Positions 1 to 9,166 of a DNA stretch of 64,000 nt are shown in pieces. The stretch is taken from contig CP070705.1 in assembly GCA_020349965.1 (NCBI GenBank), positions 1,808,458-1,872,457 of the forward strand, read 5' to 3'. The stretch is from Caldifarciminota bacterium. GTDB taxonomy: Bacteria > Hydrothermota > Tepidihabitantia > SM23-42. Under the pieces are notes generated by a model. The model worked only from the letters and a program-made list of their open reading frames with translations. It was not told the origin of the DNA and did not search any database. The translations under genes and the position numbers were made by a program. Every line of letters starts with the position of its first letter. Position 1 is the stretch's first letter.

Positions 1-375
1 GTATCCATACCCGGCGAGTAATGGTGACACTGTATCGATGATCGTCTTGTCTGTATAATGCGAATAGGTAGGCGGAACAATGGCGTAGTGCTTCTTTCCA
101 TCGACGTCGAAACTCAAACTCGTCTTTGGCTGCGGAACCGCAGTGATGATGACTGACCTTGCGGCACCGACGTTCGCCGGCGGCTCGAAATGCCACCGAA
201 GGTCCAAACGTTCGACTATCTGACCGTAAAAATTCTTATCCAGTTGCTTGTCCCCGAGAAGTTGTTCAAAACTCTGTCGGAGTTCGGGCAAGTGCCGAGT
301 TGAAACAACCGCACACCTGAAGTCAGCATCTTCCATTCTTTGCTTCAGTTCTTCGACAATCCTTTCAGCATCCAT
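1..375 (-). CDS. 4Fe-4S double-cluster (QueG-like) protein, N-terminal part
   Basis: Reading the minus strand from ATG at 375 gives an open frame of 125 codons that runs off the left edge, so only the N-terminus is seen. It starts MDAERIVEELKQRMEDADF and contains EPPANVGAARSVIITAVPQP, which resembles the N-terminal region of epoxyqueuosine-reductase-like proteins of the '4Fe-4S double cluster binding domain' type. The Fe-S cysteines would lie outside the window, so the call rests on general resemblance only. It begins 17 bases after the glnS stop and is probably co-transcribed with it. A weak purine-rich stretch precedes the ATG. No other function is supported. Confidence 0.5.
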   Translation of the reverse strand, partial: MDAERIVEELKQRMEDADFRCAVVSTRHLPELRQSFEQLLGDKQLDKNFYGQIVERLDLRWHFEPPANVGAARSVIITAVPQPKTSLSFDVDGKKHYAIVPPTYSHYTDKTIIDTVSPLLAGYGY

Positions 376-392
376 ATTTCAACGTTCCAGTT

Positions 393-2093
393 CTATTGCC
401 TCATCTGGGCCTTTTCTATCTTCGCCCATGTATCCCGCAGTTGTACGGTGCGGTTGAAAACCAACTTTTTTGCACTTGAATCTGGATCAGTACAGAAATA
501 GCCGAGACGTTCGAACTGGTAGTGGTCTCCTGACTTTGCACCGCTCAAACCGGGTTCGAGTTTGCATCCGGTCAAAATTTGGAGAGAATCACTGTTCACA
601 TTTGAACGGAAATCCTCGGCTTCACCTTCGACTTCGTCAGGATCGGGTTTTGAGAACAATCGGTCATACAATCGCACTTCCGCATCGACAGCATGCCTCG
701 CAGAAACCCAGTGCAGCGTTGCCTTGACCTTTCTACCGTCCGGTGAATCGCCACCACGCGTTTTGGGATCATAAGTGCAGTGCAGCTCGATGATCCTGCC
801 AGCGCCATCCTTTATTGCATCAACGCACTTCAAGAAATAGGCATAGCGCAATCTGACTTCCCTCCCTGGTGTCAGCCGATAATACTTTGGCGGAGGGTCT
901 TCTTTGAAATCATCCTGTTCTATGTAGAGAACACGAGAGAATGGTATCTTTCGCGTCCCCATTTCCGGATCTTCGGGATTGTTAATTGCATCCAATTCCT
1001 CAATCTTCTCTTCGGGATAGTTATCAATGATAACCTTGAGCGGACGCAAGACCGCCATGACGCGCGGCGCCCTTTTGTTCAGATCCTCCCGTACGTAATG
1101 TTCGAGTTTAGCGATATCGATAACGCTCTCAGTCTTTGCCACACCGATCTCGTCACAAAAATTGCGTATCGCTTCCGGTGTATAACCACGCCTGCGCATG
1201 GCCGACAGTGTAGGCATTCGCGGGTCATCCCAGCCGCTGACATATTTCTCCTCGACAAGTCTACGGAGTTTACGGGTACTAGTAATGGTATAACTAAGGT
1301 TTAGACGGGCGAATTCGATCTGCTGTGGGTGATGCACTCCGAGTTCTTCAAGGAACCAGTCGTAAAGCGGCCGGTGGTCCTCGAATTCTAACGAACAAAG
1401 TGAATGGGTTATCCCTTCGATTGAATCGGATTGGCCATGAGCCCAGTCATAAGTCGGATATATACACCATCTATCACCGGTACGATGGTGCGTCGCCCGC
1501 AATATTCGATACATCACGGGGTCGCGCATATTCATGTTACCCGCGGACATATCGATCTTGGCACGCAACACCTTGCCACCGTTCGGGAATTCTCCCGCCC
1601 GCATTTTCTCAAACAATTCATGGTTTTCTCCAACCGAACGGTTGCGGTGAGGACTGTCCGTCCCCGGTGATGTCAGGGTACCACGGTGTTCGCGTATTTG
1701 TTCGGCACTCAGATCATCCACGTACGCTTTTCCTTTTTCAATCAACTTAACCGCCCATTCATATAGCTTGTCATAGTAATCAGAAGCATAGCATTCGCGG
1801 TCGCCCCAGTCAAACCCCAGCCAATGAATGTCTTCCTTTATTGAATCTATGAATTGCTGCTCTTCACGCGTTGGGTTGGTGTCGTCGAATCGCAAGTTGC
1901 ACAGACCACCGTACTTTGATGCAATCCCGAAGTCGATGCAGATCGCTTTTGCATGTCCGATATGCAAATACCCATTCGGCTCGGGGGGAAAGCGCGTATG
2001 TACACGACCGCCATACTTACCCGTCCGCATATGTTCTTCTACGATCTCCTCTATGAAGTTGGCGGAACTGCCGACGCTCTTCGCATTCATCAT
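393..2093 (-). CDS. glnS: Glutaminyl-tRNA synthetase
   Basis: Class I aminoacyl-tRNA synthetase charging tRNA-Gln in the cytoplasm. About 566 residues, close to the usual ~550. The ATP-binding signature [15 protein letters not shown] lies near residue 36, the FDDTNP substrate motif follows, and the C-terminal third resembles the anticodon-binding beta-barrels. The frame is open upstream to 2135, but ATG at 2093 is preferred because it has TAGGAG four bases upstream, overlapping the stop of the preceding gene. Oddity: the second signature, normally MSKRKL, reads ITSTRKL, so the catalytic-loop lysine appears to be threonine. A dedicated GlnRS suggests direct Gln charging in this organism. The family assignment is firm; activity of the altered loop is unknown. 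Confidence 0.93.
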   Translation of the reverse strand: MMNAKSVGSSANFIEEIVEEHMRTGKYGGRVHTRFPPEPNGYLHIGHAKAICIDFGIASKYGGLCNLRFDDTNPTREEQQFIDSIKEDIHWLGFDWGDRECYASDYYDKLYEWAVKLIEKGKAYVDDLSAEQIREHRGTLTSPGTDSPHRNRSVGENHELFEKMRAGEFPNGGKVLRAKIDMSAGNMNMRDPVMYRILRATHHRTGDRWCIYPTYDWAHGQSDSIEGITHSLCSLEFEDHRPLYDWFLEELGVHHPQQIEFARLNLSYTITSTRKLRRLVEEKYVSGWDDPRMPTLSAMRRRGYTPEAIRNFCDEIGVAKTESVIDIAKLEHYVREDLNKRAPRVMAVLRPLKVIIDNYPEEKIEELDAINNPEDPEMGTRKIPFSRVLYIEQDDFKEDPPPKYYRLTPGREVRLRYAYFLKCVDAIKDGAGRIIELHCTYDPKTRGGDSPDGRKVKATLHWVSARHAVDAEVRLYDRLFSKPDPDEVEGEAEDFRSNVNSDSLQILTGCKLEPGLSGAKSGDHYQFERLGYFCTDPDSSAKKLVFNRTVQLRDTWAKIEKAQMRQ

Positions 2094-2100
2094 CTTTCTC

Positions 2101-2787
2101 CTACGGAAGGTGGATGGCAATAGTACAGACATCATCGCCCTTGAGCACGCTCTCGAGCAACTCCACCCTCACTCGCTCCTGGAGTATCTCTTCCCATATG
2201 CCTCTGTAATACCCGGCGCCGCAATAGCAATAGGTCGAGGAAATGCTCACGCCTGACATAAGGGCGCCGCGGATCCTCGGACAATGGCAGTAGATCGCCC
2301 TCTTCTTGACCGGATCTGTTTCCTTCAAATAGTCTGCGATATAGGCGCTCTTCGGGATCTTCGTTGCGATGATCTTGCCGCCCTCCCTGCGACCGGCCAG
2401 ACCCCATCCCTTCCTGATTATAACATCGACGACTGTTGCACTCAGTTTCAGTTCGTCCTTGAGAAAAGATACGAACTTCTTCTGCAGCATCTCAAGCACG
2501 ATATCGATGTCACTCGTTTCCTCGTATTTCGCTCTTATACCCCGCAGTTCTGTATTCGGGCATTGACATGCACATCCGGTCATCACGTCGAAACGCTTGG
2601 CTGCCTCGACACGCTCATCTAGTAAGGCCATTGCCCGCGCCGACCATGCGACGACCTCGCTTCTGTCCGTGCCGTCTGACAGGTCTTCGCTTCCCTCCAT
2701 TATCTTCGCCCGGATGTCAGGACCCACCGATCGCTCCAAGGAAGTAGAGAGCTTGCTGAGCCAGTATCTTTCAAAATCTTGTTTCAT
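2101..2787 (-). CDS. Cys-rich conserved protein (DUF6144-like)
   Basis: A 228-residue soluble protein with no signal peptide or membrane segment. It carries paired cysteine motifs: CACQCPN near residue 72, CHCPRIR near 166 and [16 protein letters not shown] near 187, followed by [15 protein letters not shown] at the C-terminus. This layout recalls the DUF6144 family of presumed metal-binding proteins with a fold related to L-2-amino-thiazoline-4-carboxylate hydrolase. That match is from memory of the pattern and was not searched. It is immediately upstream of glnS (7 bases), suggesting one transcript. The reaction is not known. Confidence 0.6.
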   Translation of the reverse strand: MKQDFERYWLSKLSTSLERSVGPDIRAKIMEGSEDLSDGTDRSEVVAWSARAMALLDERVEAAKRFDVMTGCACQCPNTELRGIRAKYEETSDIDIVLEMLQKKFVSFLKDELKLSATVVDVIIRKGWGLAGRREGGKIIATKIPKSAYIADYLKETDPVKKRAIYCHCPRIRGALMSGVSISSTYCYCGAGYYRGIWEEILQERVRVELLESVLKGDDVCTIAIHLP

Positions 2788-2818
2788 GCTCGGTTACCGA
2801 TCAAGGTTTTCTATATTA

Positions 2819-3103
2819 CTACGTGCCTTTATCAATATATTCCTCAATCTTCTTCTCTTCCCATTCTTTCGTGAAGACTCCGAAGAGACCGAAACCGAAA
2901 ACCGCGTGGAAGAAAAGACCTATCCCCCATCCGACAAGAGGAATCAAAAACCATAAGAATCCCGGCGAGGTCCATAGATTTATCAAAACCAAAAGAGCGT
3001 TGACGGCAACGAAGATGATCAGATGTGCATAGAAACCTTTTATCTCTTCAACACGCTTCTTGGCTCGCCTATATGCTTCATCATCCTTTGCGACTTTCTT
3101 CAT
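2819..3103 (-). CDS. 2TM-domain small membrane protein
   Basis: A 94-residue protein with a charged N-terminus (KKVAKDDEAYRRAKKRVEEI), two hydrophobic helices at about residues 26-43 and 49-73, and a charged C-terminal tail. The order EIKGFYAHLIIFVAVNALL then FLWFLIPLVGWGIGLFFHA matches the 2TM domain family (PF13239), small inner-membrane proteins sometimes fused to histidine kinases. The ATG has a near-perfect AGGAGG Shine-Dalgarno six bases upstream. It appears to be a single gene between tnaA (downstream) and the DUF6144-like gene. Its function is not known. Confidence 0.8.
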   Translation of the reverse strand: MKKVAKDDEAYRRAKKRVEEIKGFYAHLIIFVAVNALLVLINLWTSPGFLWFLIPLVGWGIGLFFHAVFGFGLFGVFTKEWEEKKIEEYIDKGT

Positions 3104-3139
3104 TCTACCTCCTGTGCACTAATACAACGCAAAACCGGC

Positions 3140-4624
3140 CTATTTGAACTCAAACCGGGCCTTGAAATGACGCAAAGAAAGTTCACGACCGTACGCCACA
3201 CGAACACCCGGAATCACATCCTTATTGTCATGCAGAGCTTTCATTGCCTGGACGACAGCATCCAAATCCTCCCTCTCATATCTTAATCTAGGCACGGCAA
3301 AACGTACGAAATTCACTTCGGGCACGACCTCTAACTTTCTTTCCCTATCGTAGCGTCCGAATGTAAAATACCCGAGCTCGCAAGCTCTATGCCCATATGC
3401 ACCAAGAAGGACTGCACACAGAGATACGCCTCCGAAATCATCCGGCTTCATGTCGGTACCTTCAAAGAATTTATTGACGTCCACATACACCGCATGTCCT
3501 CCGGTAGGAGTAATGATCGGTATCCCCGCTCTCCGCATGCCTTCGCCGAATTCACGGACCTGACTTATTCGATGTGCGAGATATTCCCCCTTGGTAACGA
3601 GCTTCAGACCGACAGCCAGCGCCATGATATCGCGTCCCGAAAGACCACCATATGTGGGATGCCCCTCTTTCAATATCTGGTAATCAAGTATCCTTTCAGC
3701 CACCCCGGGGTATTTTTTGGAGAATAAACCATCATTTCTTATGAACAAACCGCCGCCCATGTTCACCAACCCATCCTTCTTATAACTGATGGTGAATCCG
3801 TCAACGGATCCAAACATCTCGCGCACAATGGCATCGATCTCTTTACCTTTATATTTGGCTTCGTGGTTTTGTATGAACCAGGCATTCTCAGCGAACCGGC
3901 AGGCATCAAAGAAAAGCGGTATACCGTATCCGTGAGCGACCTCAGCAACTTCCTTGATGTTCGCCATCGACACAGGCTGCCCGCCAGCCGTGTTGTTGGT
4001 TACGGTCAGGTATACAAGGGGAACCCGGTCTGCAGACTCCGCCAGTAGCGACCTCAATCGCTCCACGTTCATGTTGCCCTTGAAATGATTGGCACTATTG
4101 CTGCTCAAATCATCGGCAAAGAGGTTGAGAGCGGTCATCCCGTTGGCTTCAATGTTGGCCCCGGTCGTGTCAAAATGCCCGTTACTGGGAATGACAAGCT
4201 CACTGCCGAATCCGCCGATCTGGGTGAATAGAGCATCCTCGCTCGCCCTGCCCTGATGGAATAGAAAGGCATTTGGTGCTTCTTTGCCGGGCTCATTGAA
4301 GAAATGATCGCCGAATGTAGTCCTTATCTGATCTCTCAGCAAGAAATACCCACGGTTCGATCCATACGCCTCATCACCGACGTGGAGTGCCGCCCATTGC
4401 TCATTGGTCATGGTCGTCACTCCCGAATCAGACAGGAGGTCGCATCCGGTGATCATCTCCGATGGAAAGAAGAAAACATTGAGGCCCACTTTCTGCAGAA
4501 TATCGGCCCTTTCCTCGGCAGTGAATATCTTCTTCATTTCTACTGAATGATTGAAGTAAGGCCTCGGCCGCGAAGCGAGGTCCTTTTCATTGGGAAACTT
4601 CTTTAAGAGTGACCTAAAGCTCAT
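3140..4624 (-). CDS. tnaA: Tryptophanase (tyrosine phenol-lyase family)
   Basis: PLP-dependent beta-eliminating lyase, 494 residues; tryptophanases convert L-tryptophan to indole, pyruvate and ammonia. The PLP lysine is in SYKKDGLVNMGGG (about residue 283). GDEAYGSNRGY, FHQGRASED, LTVTNNTAGGQPVSMAN and the C-terminal LRHFKARF are family motifs. Two discriminating sites point to tryptophanase rather than tyrosine phenol-lyase: FDTT (about 151-154) carries the Asp that binds indole NH, where the phenol-lyase has Thr, and CELGYF (about 420) has Leu where the phenol-lyase has its phenol-binding Arg. The gene sits 18 bases downstream of the HdrBC fusion, at the end of the Etf/Hdr operon. The start has no clear Shine-Dalgarno. 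A broader beta-lyase activity is possible. Confidence 0.82.
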   Translation of the reverse strand: MSFRSLLKKFPNEKDLASRPRPYFNHSVEMKKIFTAEERADILQKVGLNVFFFPSEMITGCDLLSDSGVTTMTNEQWAALHVGDEAYGSNRGYFLLRDQIRTTFGDHFFNEPGKEAPNAFLFHQGRASEDALFTQIGGFGSELVIPSNGHFDTTGANIEANGMTALNLFADDLSSNSANHFKGNMNVERLRSLLAESADRVPLVYLTVTNNTAGGQPVSMANIKEVAEVAHGYGIPLFFDACRFAENAWFIQNHEAKYKGKEIDAIVREMFGSVDGFTISYKKDGLVNMGGGLFIRNDGLFSKKYPGVAERILDYQILKEGHPTYGGLSGRDIMALAVGLKLVTKGEYLAHRISQVREFGEGMRRAGIPIITPTGGHAVYVDVNKFFEGTDMKPDDFGGVSLCAVLLGAYGHRACELGYFTFGRYDRERKLEVVPEVNFVRFAVPRLRYEREDLDAVVQAMKALHDNKDVIPGVRVAYGRELSLRHFKARFEFK

Positions 4625-4642
4625 CGCAACATACAGTTCAAA

Positions 4643-5842
4643 TCATTTCTGTTCACGGATCGAATCATGGAGGATTTCACTGACATCCATCACCGGGACG
4701 TCGACGCCCATCGCCTTAAGCGTTTCCTCGAACATCTGCAGACAGTACGGGCAGGCGACCGCAATGACTTCTGCGCCCGTATCGAGTAGCTGTTTAATCC
4801 GTATATCAGCCATTCGTTCTCCTTTTTCCCAGTCGATCCAGAGCGCCCCACTCCCTGCACCGCAGCAGAGGCTCAGATTACGTGAAAAGTCTTCGACCTC
4901 GAGCAACTCCAAACCGGGGATGCTCTTCAGTATATTTCGCGGAGCTTCATATATACCGCTCTGTCGCCCCAGTGTACAGGGATCATGATACACGACCTTC
5001 TTCTGAAAACTGCGCTTTGGTGTCAACTTCCCAGAATCGATGCAATTCCAAAAATATTCCATAGCGTGAATCACATCGAATTCACCGCCCAGGTCAGGAT
5101 ATTCTTTCTTGAAAGTGACGTAGCAATGGGGCGAAGTAACAAGCACCTTCCTGACACCGACCTCCCTGAAATTCTCGATATTGGAGCGTGCCGTCTCGTT
5201 ATATACTTTCTCTGCACCAATCCTGCGAATAGCCTCACCGCAACAACTCTCTTTTACCCCAAGAATACCATAACTAACACCGACAATTTCAAGAATGCCC
5301 GCGGTCGCCATAGCGACATTCTGAAGCCTTCTGTCATACGAAGGCAGACAACACGCAAAATACATCAAATCCATACGCGACTCGAAATTCTTCACCGCTG
5401 CCTTACTTGCCCAATCCGACCGCCTTTCGCGCAGTTCGCCGAGAGGATTTCCTGCATTCCGTATCTTCTGAACGACGGATTTAAGATTCTCCGGGTACGA
5501 GCCAAAATCAACGAGTATCCTGCGCGCCGACCTGAGAATCTGCGGCATCTTCACGCCTAACGGACATTGATCCACGCACGCCTCACATCCAACACATCGG
5601 TACAGTTTTTCAACTTCTCTCGCCAGATCATCTTTGTCCTCGCTGCTCGCGATCAAGCCGAGAACGGTCTCCAGAGGAAATCGAAAAACGAGAAACTCAT
5701 AGGTGCCCACCTGAAACCAAGGGCAGACACTCGCACACTTCCCGCACTGATAGCATTTGTAGGCATCTATCGCCCCCATTTCAACGAGAGCATCCCTGAT
5801 TTCGGGGTTTATCTCAACGACGACGTTCTTCTTATTGGCCAA
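4643..5842 (-). CDS. HdrC-HdrB-like Fe-S fusion protein
   Basis: A 399-residue cytoplasmic electron-transfer protein. The N-terminal HdrC-like part has two 4Fe-4S motifs, CYQCGKCASVCP (about 30) and CVGCEACVDQCPLG (about 88). The HdrB-like part has two CCG domains, first with FACCLPSYD, SCCGEAIRR and SPHCYVTF, second with HDPCTLGR, LSLCCGAGSGALW and ACPYCLQMF. In HdrB such domains bind the noncubane clusters that reduce a disulfide; in relatives they serve as quinone or dehydrogenase modules. Translation likely starts at TTG 5842 with GGAGG six bases upstream, overlapping the HdrA stop by 11 bases. The partner is therefore almost certainly the HdrA-GltD protein. The physiological acceptor is not evident. 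Confidence 0.85.
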   Translation of the reverse strand: MANKKNVVVEINPEIRDALVEMGAIDAYKCYQCGKCASVCPWFQVGTYEFLVFRFPLETVLGLIASSEDKDDLAREVEKLYRCVGCEACVDQCPLGVKMPQILRSARRILVDFGSYPENLKSVVQKIRNAGNPLGELRERRSDWASKAAVKNFESRMDLMYFACCLPSYDRRLQNVAMATAGILEIVGVSYGILGVKESCCGEAIRRIGAEKVYNETARSNIENFREVGVRKVLVTSPHCYVTFKKEYPDLGGEFDVIHAMEYFWNCIDSGKLTPKRSFQKKVVYHDPCTLGRQSGIYEAPRNILKSIPGLELLEVEDFSRNLSLCCGAGSGALWIDWEKGERMADIRIKQLLDTGAEVIAVACPYCLQMFEETLKAMGVDVPVMDVSEILHDSIREQK

Positions 5843-8800
5843 GGATTACCTCCACCATTCTCGATATTTGCTTTCCAATCAGATTCTTCTGCTGCGAAGC
5901 ACCACTCGGACAGGCAGCAACACAACAACCACATCCCATACAGAGCGCTTCGTTGATCCTTACGATATTCTTCTCCTCGTCGATCTCCCGTGCTTCGTAT
6001 GGACAAGTAACGACACAGAGTCTGCAGCCGCTGCACATTTCCTCATCGATTACAACAACCATCGGTTCGGCGGTGAGTTCTCTCTTTGAAAACATCTCGA
6101 GTACCTTCGAAGCTGCTGCCGAGGATTGAGCAACGCTCTCCGGGATATCTTTCGGTGTCTGTGCGCAACCGGCCAAGAAGAATCCGGGAACGAGCGATTC
6201 AACCGGACGCAATTTTGGGTGTGCCTCATTGAAGAACCCGTGTCCATTGGTCTGTATCCTCAGCGTCCTGGCAAGACCGATGGCATCTGCCGACGGTAGA
6301 ACAGCCATCGACAGCACCACCATGTCACACTTGACCTTGAGCGGTCTCCCGGTCAGCGTATCCGTTGTCCACACGACCAGACCACTTCCTTCTCTTATCA
6401 CCCGGGAGGGCTTGCCACGCAGGTAAAGTACGTTCTCATCTTCTTTTGCGCGCATGAAGAACTCTTCATAATTCTTGCCCGCAGTCCTGACATCGATCGA
6501 GAACACGATGGCCTCACCGTCGGGTACGCGCTCTTTGTATAACAACGCATGTTTGGTATTGTACATGCAACAGATCTTGGAACAGTACGGCAGGTGATGT
6601 TCTGGTTCCCGCGAACCAACACACGAGATGAACGCAATCCTTTTCGGCACGCTATTGTCAGACGGTCTACGAATCTCGCCACCAGTCGGACCGGATGCAG
6701 ACAGCAGACGCTCAAACTGAAGACCGTCGATCACATCCTCATACTTACCTGCCCCATACTCGCGAATCTTGGTGAGGGGGTATAGCTCAAATCCTGTCGC
6801 TACTACTATCGCACCGACTTCCTCCTCCACAATCTCATCCCTCATACCATGCACAATCGCATCCCTCTCACAGACCTTTTCGCACTCATGGCACTCCACG
6901 CACCCCCCGCAGGCAAAACACCGCGATGCCTCGACCTTGACCTGTTCCGCGGTGAGACCGAGACTTACCTCGCTGAAGCCGCTCACTCGTTCTGGTACGG
7001 GCAGGGTTCGCGCTGCTTGCCGCAGGTTATCCTTGACCATCCTCGGCAGGACTATGTCGCTGATTGCCTCAGGTCTCGTGCGGTTCGCCTTCATATCGTT
7101 ACCGGCAAGATACCGATCAATGGAAACCGCTGCTTCCTTTCCGTCGGCTATTGCCCAGATCACGGTATCGGGTCCGCGCACCGCATCACCACCCGCGAAA
7201 ATCCCAGGTACCGACGTTTGTTTTGTAGTGTCATCGACAAGAATACTGCCCCACGCGCTCAACCTTATCTCTGTGTCTGGTGGCAGATACGAAAGGTCTG
7301 GCGCCTGGCCGATCGTTACGACGACGGTATCGACGCCAATAGTGAATGCGGACCCTGGTATGGGTTCGGGGCGCCTCCGGCCTGATTCATCTGGTAAACC
7401 GAGGCGCATCTGTACGCACGTCATCTCCGTTAAAATGCCAGCTTCACCGCCGAAGGAAACAGGGGTAGCGAGGAATTTGATTTTGATGCCTTCCTTCATC
7501 GCCTCTTCAATCTCATCTCGATCAGCGGGCATTTCTGTCAGTGAGCGCCTGTAGATGATAGTCACCTCTTTCGCACCCAATCTCAATGCCGTGCGTGCTG
7601 CATCGATTGCTGAATTGCCTCCACCGACAACGGCAACACGCTCCCCTACTTCGAGTTTCTCTCCGAGATTCACCCTGCGCAAAAAATCAATGCCATAGAA
7701 TACGCCTTTGGAATCCTCACCATCAATGCCGAGTTTCTTTTCAACATGAGCGCCACTGCTCAGATACACGGCGTCGAACCCATCCTTCAGAAGATCGAGA
7801 GGATCACCAATCTTCTGACCGGTTTTAATATCGACACCCCATGATTTTATGAATTCAATATCCTGTTGGAGATTATGTCTCGGCAGTCTGAACTCAGGTA
7901 TACCGGTCAACAGCATCCCGCCGGCGACGGGCAGCGCCTCAAATACCTCAGGCTTGTAACCCTGCTTGGCGAGAAAGTAAGCACAACTCAAGCCTGAAGG
8001 ACCAGCACCGACGATGGCAACCTTCTGTGTCTTGGGCTCGGGCAGTTCATGCTCGGGCAATTGTTTCTCATAATCAGAGATGAAACGCTTGAGCGCCCTT
8101 ATCGAAACGGCATCGCCGTATTCGGTTCTCTTACAATCGCTTTCACATGGATGCGTGCAAACACGCCCGCAAACCGAGGCAAAGGGATTATCTTCACGCT
8201 CAAGGGCGAGTGCTTCCTCGAATTTGCCATGCCCAGCTAGTGCAACATAACCTTGCACATTGACACCGGCAGGGCAAGCTACACGGCAGGGAGGCACACC
8301 TTTCTTATCGATTGTATAGATATTGGGCACAGCCTGTGGGAATGGCCTATATATGGCCTTTCTCCCAGATAACCCTGCGTCGAATTCATTCACCATTAAG
8401 ACCGGGCACGCCGGTTCGCAATCCGAGCAGCCGTTACATTTCTTTCTGTCGACGTATGAAGCCTTTTTTCTGATCTTCACACGGAAGTTGCCGACCGAGC
8501 CAGCCAGCTCCTCAACCTCGGAATACGTGTAGAGTCTTATCTTTTGGTGGTGTGAGACGTCGACCATCTTGGGCGTGAGGATACACTGTGAGCAGTCAAG
8601 GGTAGGGAAAGTCTCTGACAATTGAGCCATATGGCCACCGACCGAGGGAGTTTTTTCAACCAGTATTACCTCATAACCGGAATTGGCGATATCCAGTGCC
8701 GCCTGAATGCCGGCGATCCCGCCGCCCAGCACCAGTGCCCTCTGATTTACGGGTATCTTTGCCGGCTCCAACGCATCATTATACTTTGCCTTCTCCACAG

Positions 8801-9164
8801 CCGCCTTGATAATCTCAATTGCCTTTTTTGTCGCCTCTTCGCTCTCCGCATGAATCCAACTGCATTGCTCCCTGATGTTTGCCATCTCCAGCAAGTGGGG
8901 ATTCAAACCAACCTCCTCGATCGCACGCCGAAATGTAATCTCATGCAGCAGCGGGCTGCAGGAGGCCACGACGATGGCATCGAGGGATTTTTCTTTCAGC
9001 TTTTCCTTAATGATCACCTGGCCCGGGTCTGAACACATGTACGTGTAATCCTCACAGTGTTCAACACCCTGATACTTAGCAATCTCCTTGACCAGCGAGT
9101 TAATATCGACGTTCGTGCTTATGTTCCTCCCGCAGTGACAGATGAAGACGCCTATTCTCTTCAT
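5832..9164 (-). CDS. HdrA-like flavoprotein with inserted GltD-type NAD(P)H module
   Basis: 1110 residues. An HdrA N-terminal domain (1-135) is followed by an FAD site ALVLGGGIAGIQAAL (143-157), the HdrA motif LDCSQCILTPKM (189-200) and a CNGCSDCEPACP ferredoxin site (243-254). A GltD-like block (about 290-690) follows, with CRVACPAG, CGRVCTHPCESDC, a second FAD site VAIVGAGPSGLS and an NAD(P)H site AVVGGGNSAIDAA with IIYRRSLTEMPA. The HdrA core then resumes, and two ferredoxin motifs close the protein (CSGCRLCVVTCP, CMGCGCCVAACP). HdrA is the flavin-bifurcating subunit of heterodisulfide reductases; the GltD insert suggests NAD(P)H as a partner. It starts 2 bases after the etfA stop and so appears translationally coupled. 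Bifurcation itself is inferred. Confidence 0.88.
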   Translation of the reverse strand: MKRIGVFICHCGRNISTNVDINSLVKEIAKYQGVEHCEDYTYMCSDPGQVIIKEKLKEKSLDAIVVASCSPLLHEITFRRAIEEVGLNPHLLEMANIREQCSWIHAESEEATKKAIEIIKAAVEKAKYNDALEPAKIPVNQRALVLGGGIAGIQAALDIANSGYEVILVEKTPSVGGHMAQLSETFPTLDCSQCILTPKMVDVSHHQKIRLYTYSEVEELAGSVGNFRVKIRKKASYVDRKKCNGCSDCEPACPVLMVNEFDAGLSGRKAIYRPFPQAVPNIYTIDKKGVPPCRVACPAGVNVQGYVALAGHGKFEEALALEREDNPFASVCGRVCTHPCESDCKRTEYGDAVSIRALKRFISDYEKQLPEHELPEPKTQKVAIVGAGPSGLSCAYFLAKQGYKPEVFEALPVAGGMLLTGIPEFRLPRHNLQQDIEFIKSWGVDIKTGQKIGDPLDLLKDGFDAVYLSSGAHVEKKLGIDGEDSKGVFYGIDFLRRVNLGEKLEVGERVAVVGGGNSAIDAARTALRLGAKEVTIIYRRSLTEMPADRDEIEEAMKEGIKIKFLATPVSFGGEAGILTEMTCVQMRLGLPDESGRRRPEPIPGSAFTIGVDTVVVTIGQAPDLSYLPPDTEIRLSAWGSILVDDTTKQTSVPGIFAGGDAVRGPDTVIWAIADGKEAAVSIDRYLAGNDMKANRTRPEAISDIVLPRMVKDNLRQAARTLPVPERVSGFSEVSLGLTAEQVKVEASRCFACGGCVECHECEKVCERDAIVHGMRDEIVEEEVGAIVVATGFELYPLTKIREYGAGKYEDVIDGLQFERLLSASGPTGGEIRRPSDNSVPKRIAFISCVGSREPEHHLPYCSKICCMYNTKHALLYKERVPDGEAIVFSIDVRTAGKNYEEFFMRAKEDENVLYLRGKPSRVIREGSGLVVWTTDTLTGRPLKVKCDMVVLSMAVLPSADAIGLARTLRIQTNGHGFFNEAHPKLRPVESLVPGFFLAGCAQTPKDIPESVAQSSAAASKVLEMFSKRELTAEPMVVVIDEEMCSGCRLCVVTCPYEAREIDEEKNIVRINEALCMGCGCCVAACPSGASQQKNLIGKQISRMVEVILGQ

Positions 9165-9166
9165 GG

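Noticed and set aside
780-1750. Long plus-strand frames opposite glnS
   Set aside because: They are antisense shadows of a conserved synthetase with no coding signature of their own.
3140-4624. Tyrosine phenol-lyase
   Set aside because: The Thr and Arg that bind phenol are replaced by the Asp and Leu pattern of tryptophanase.
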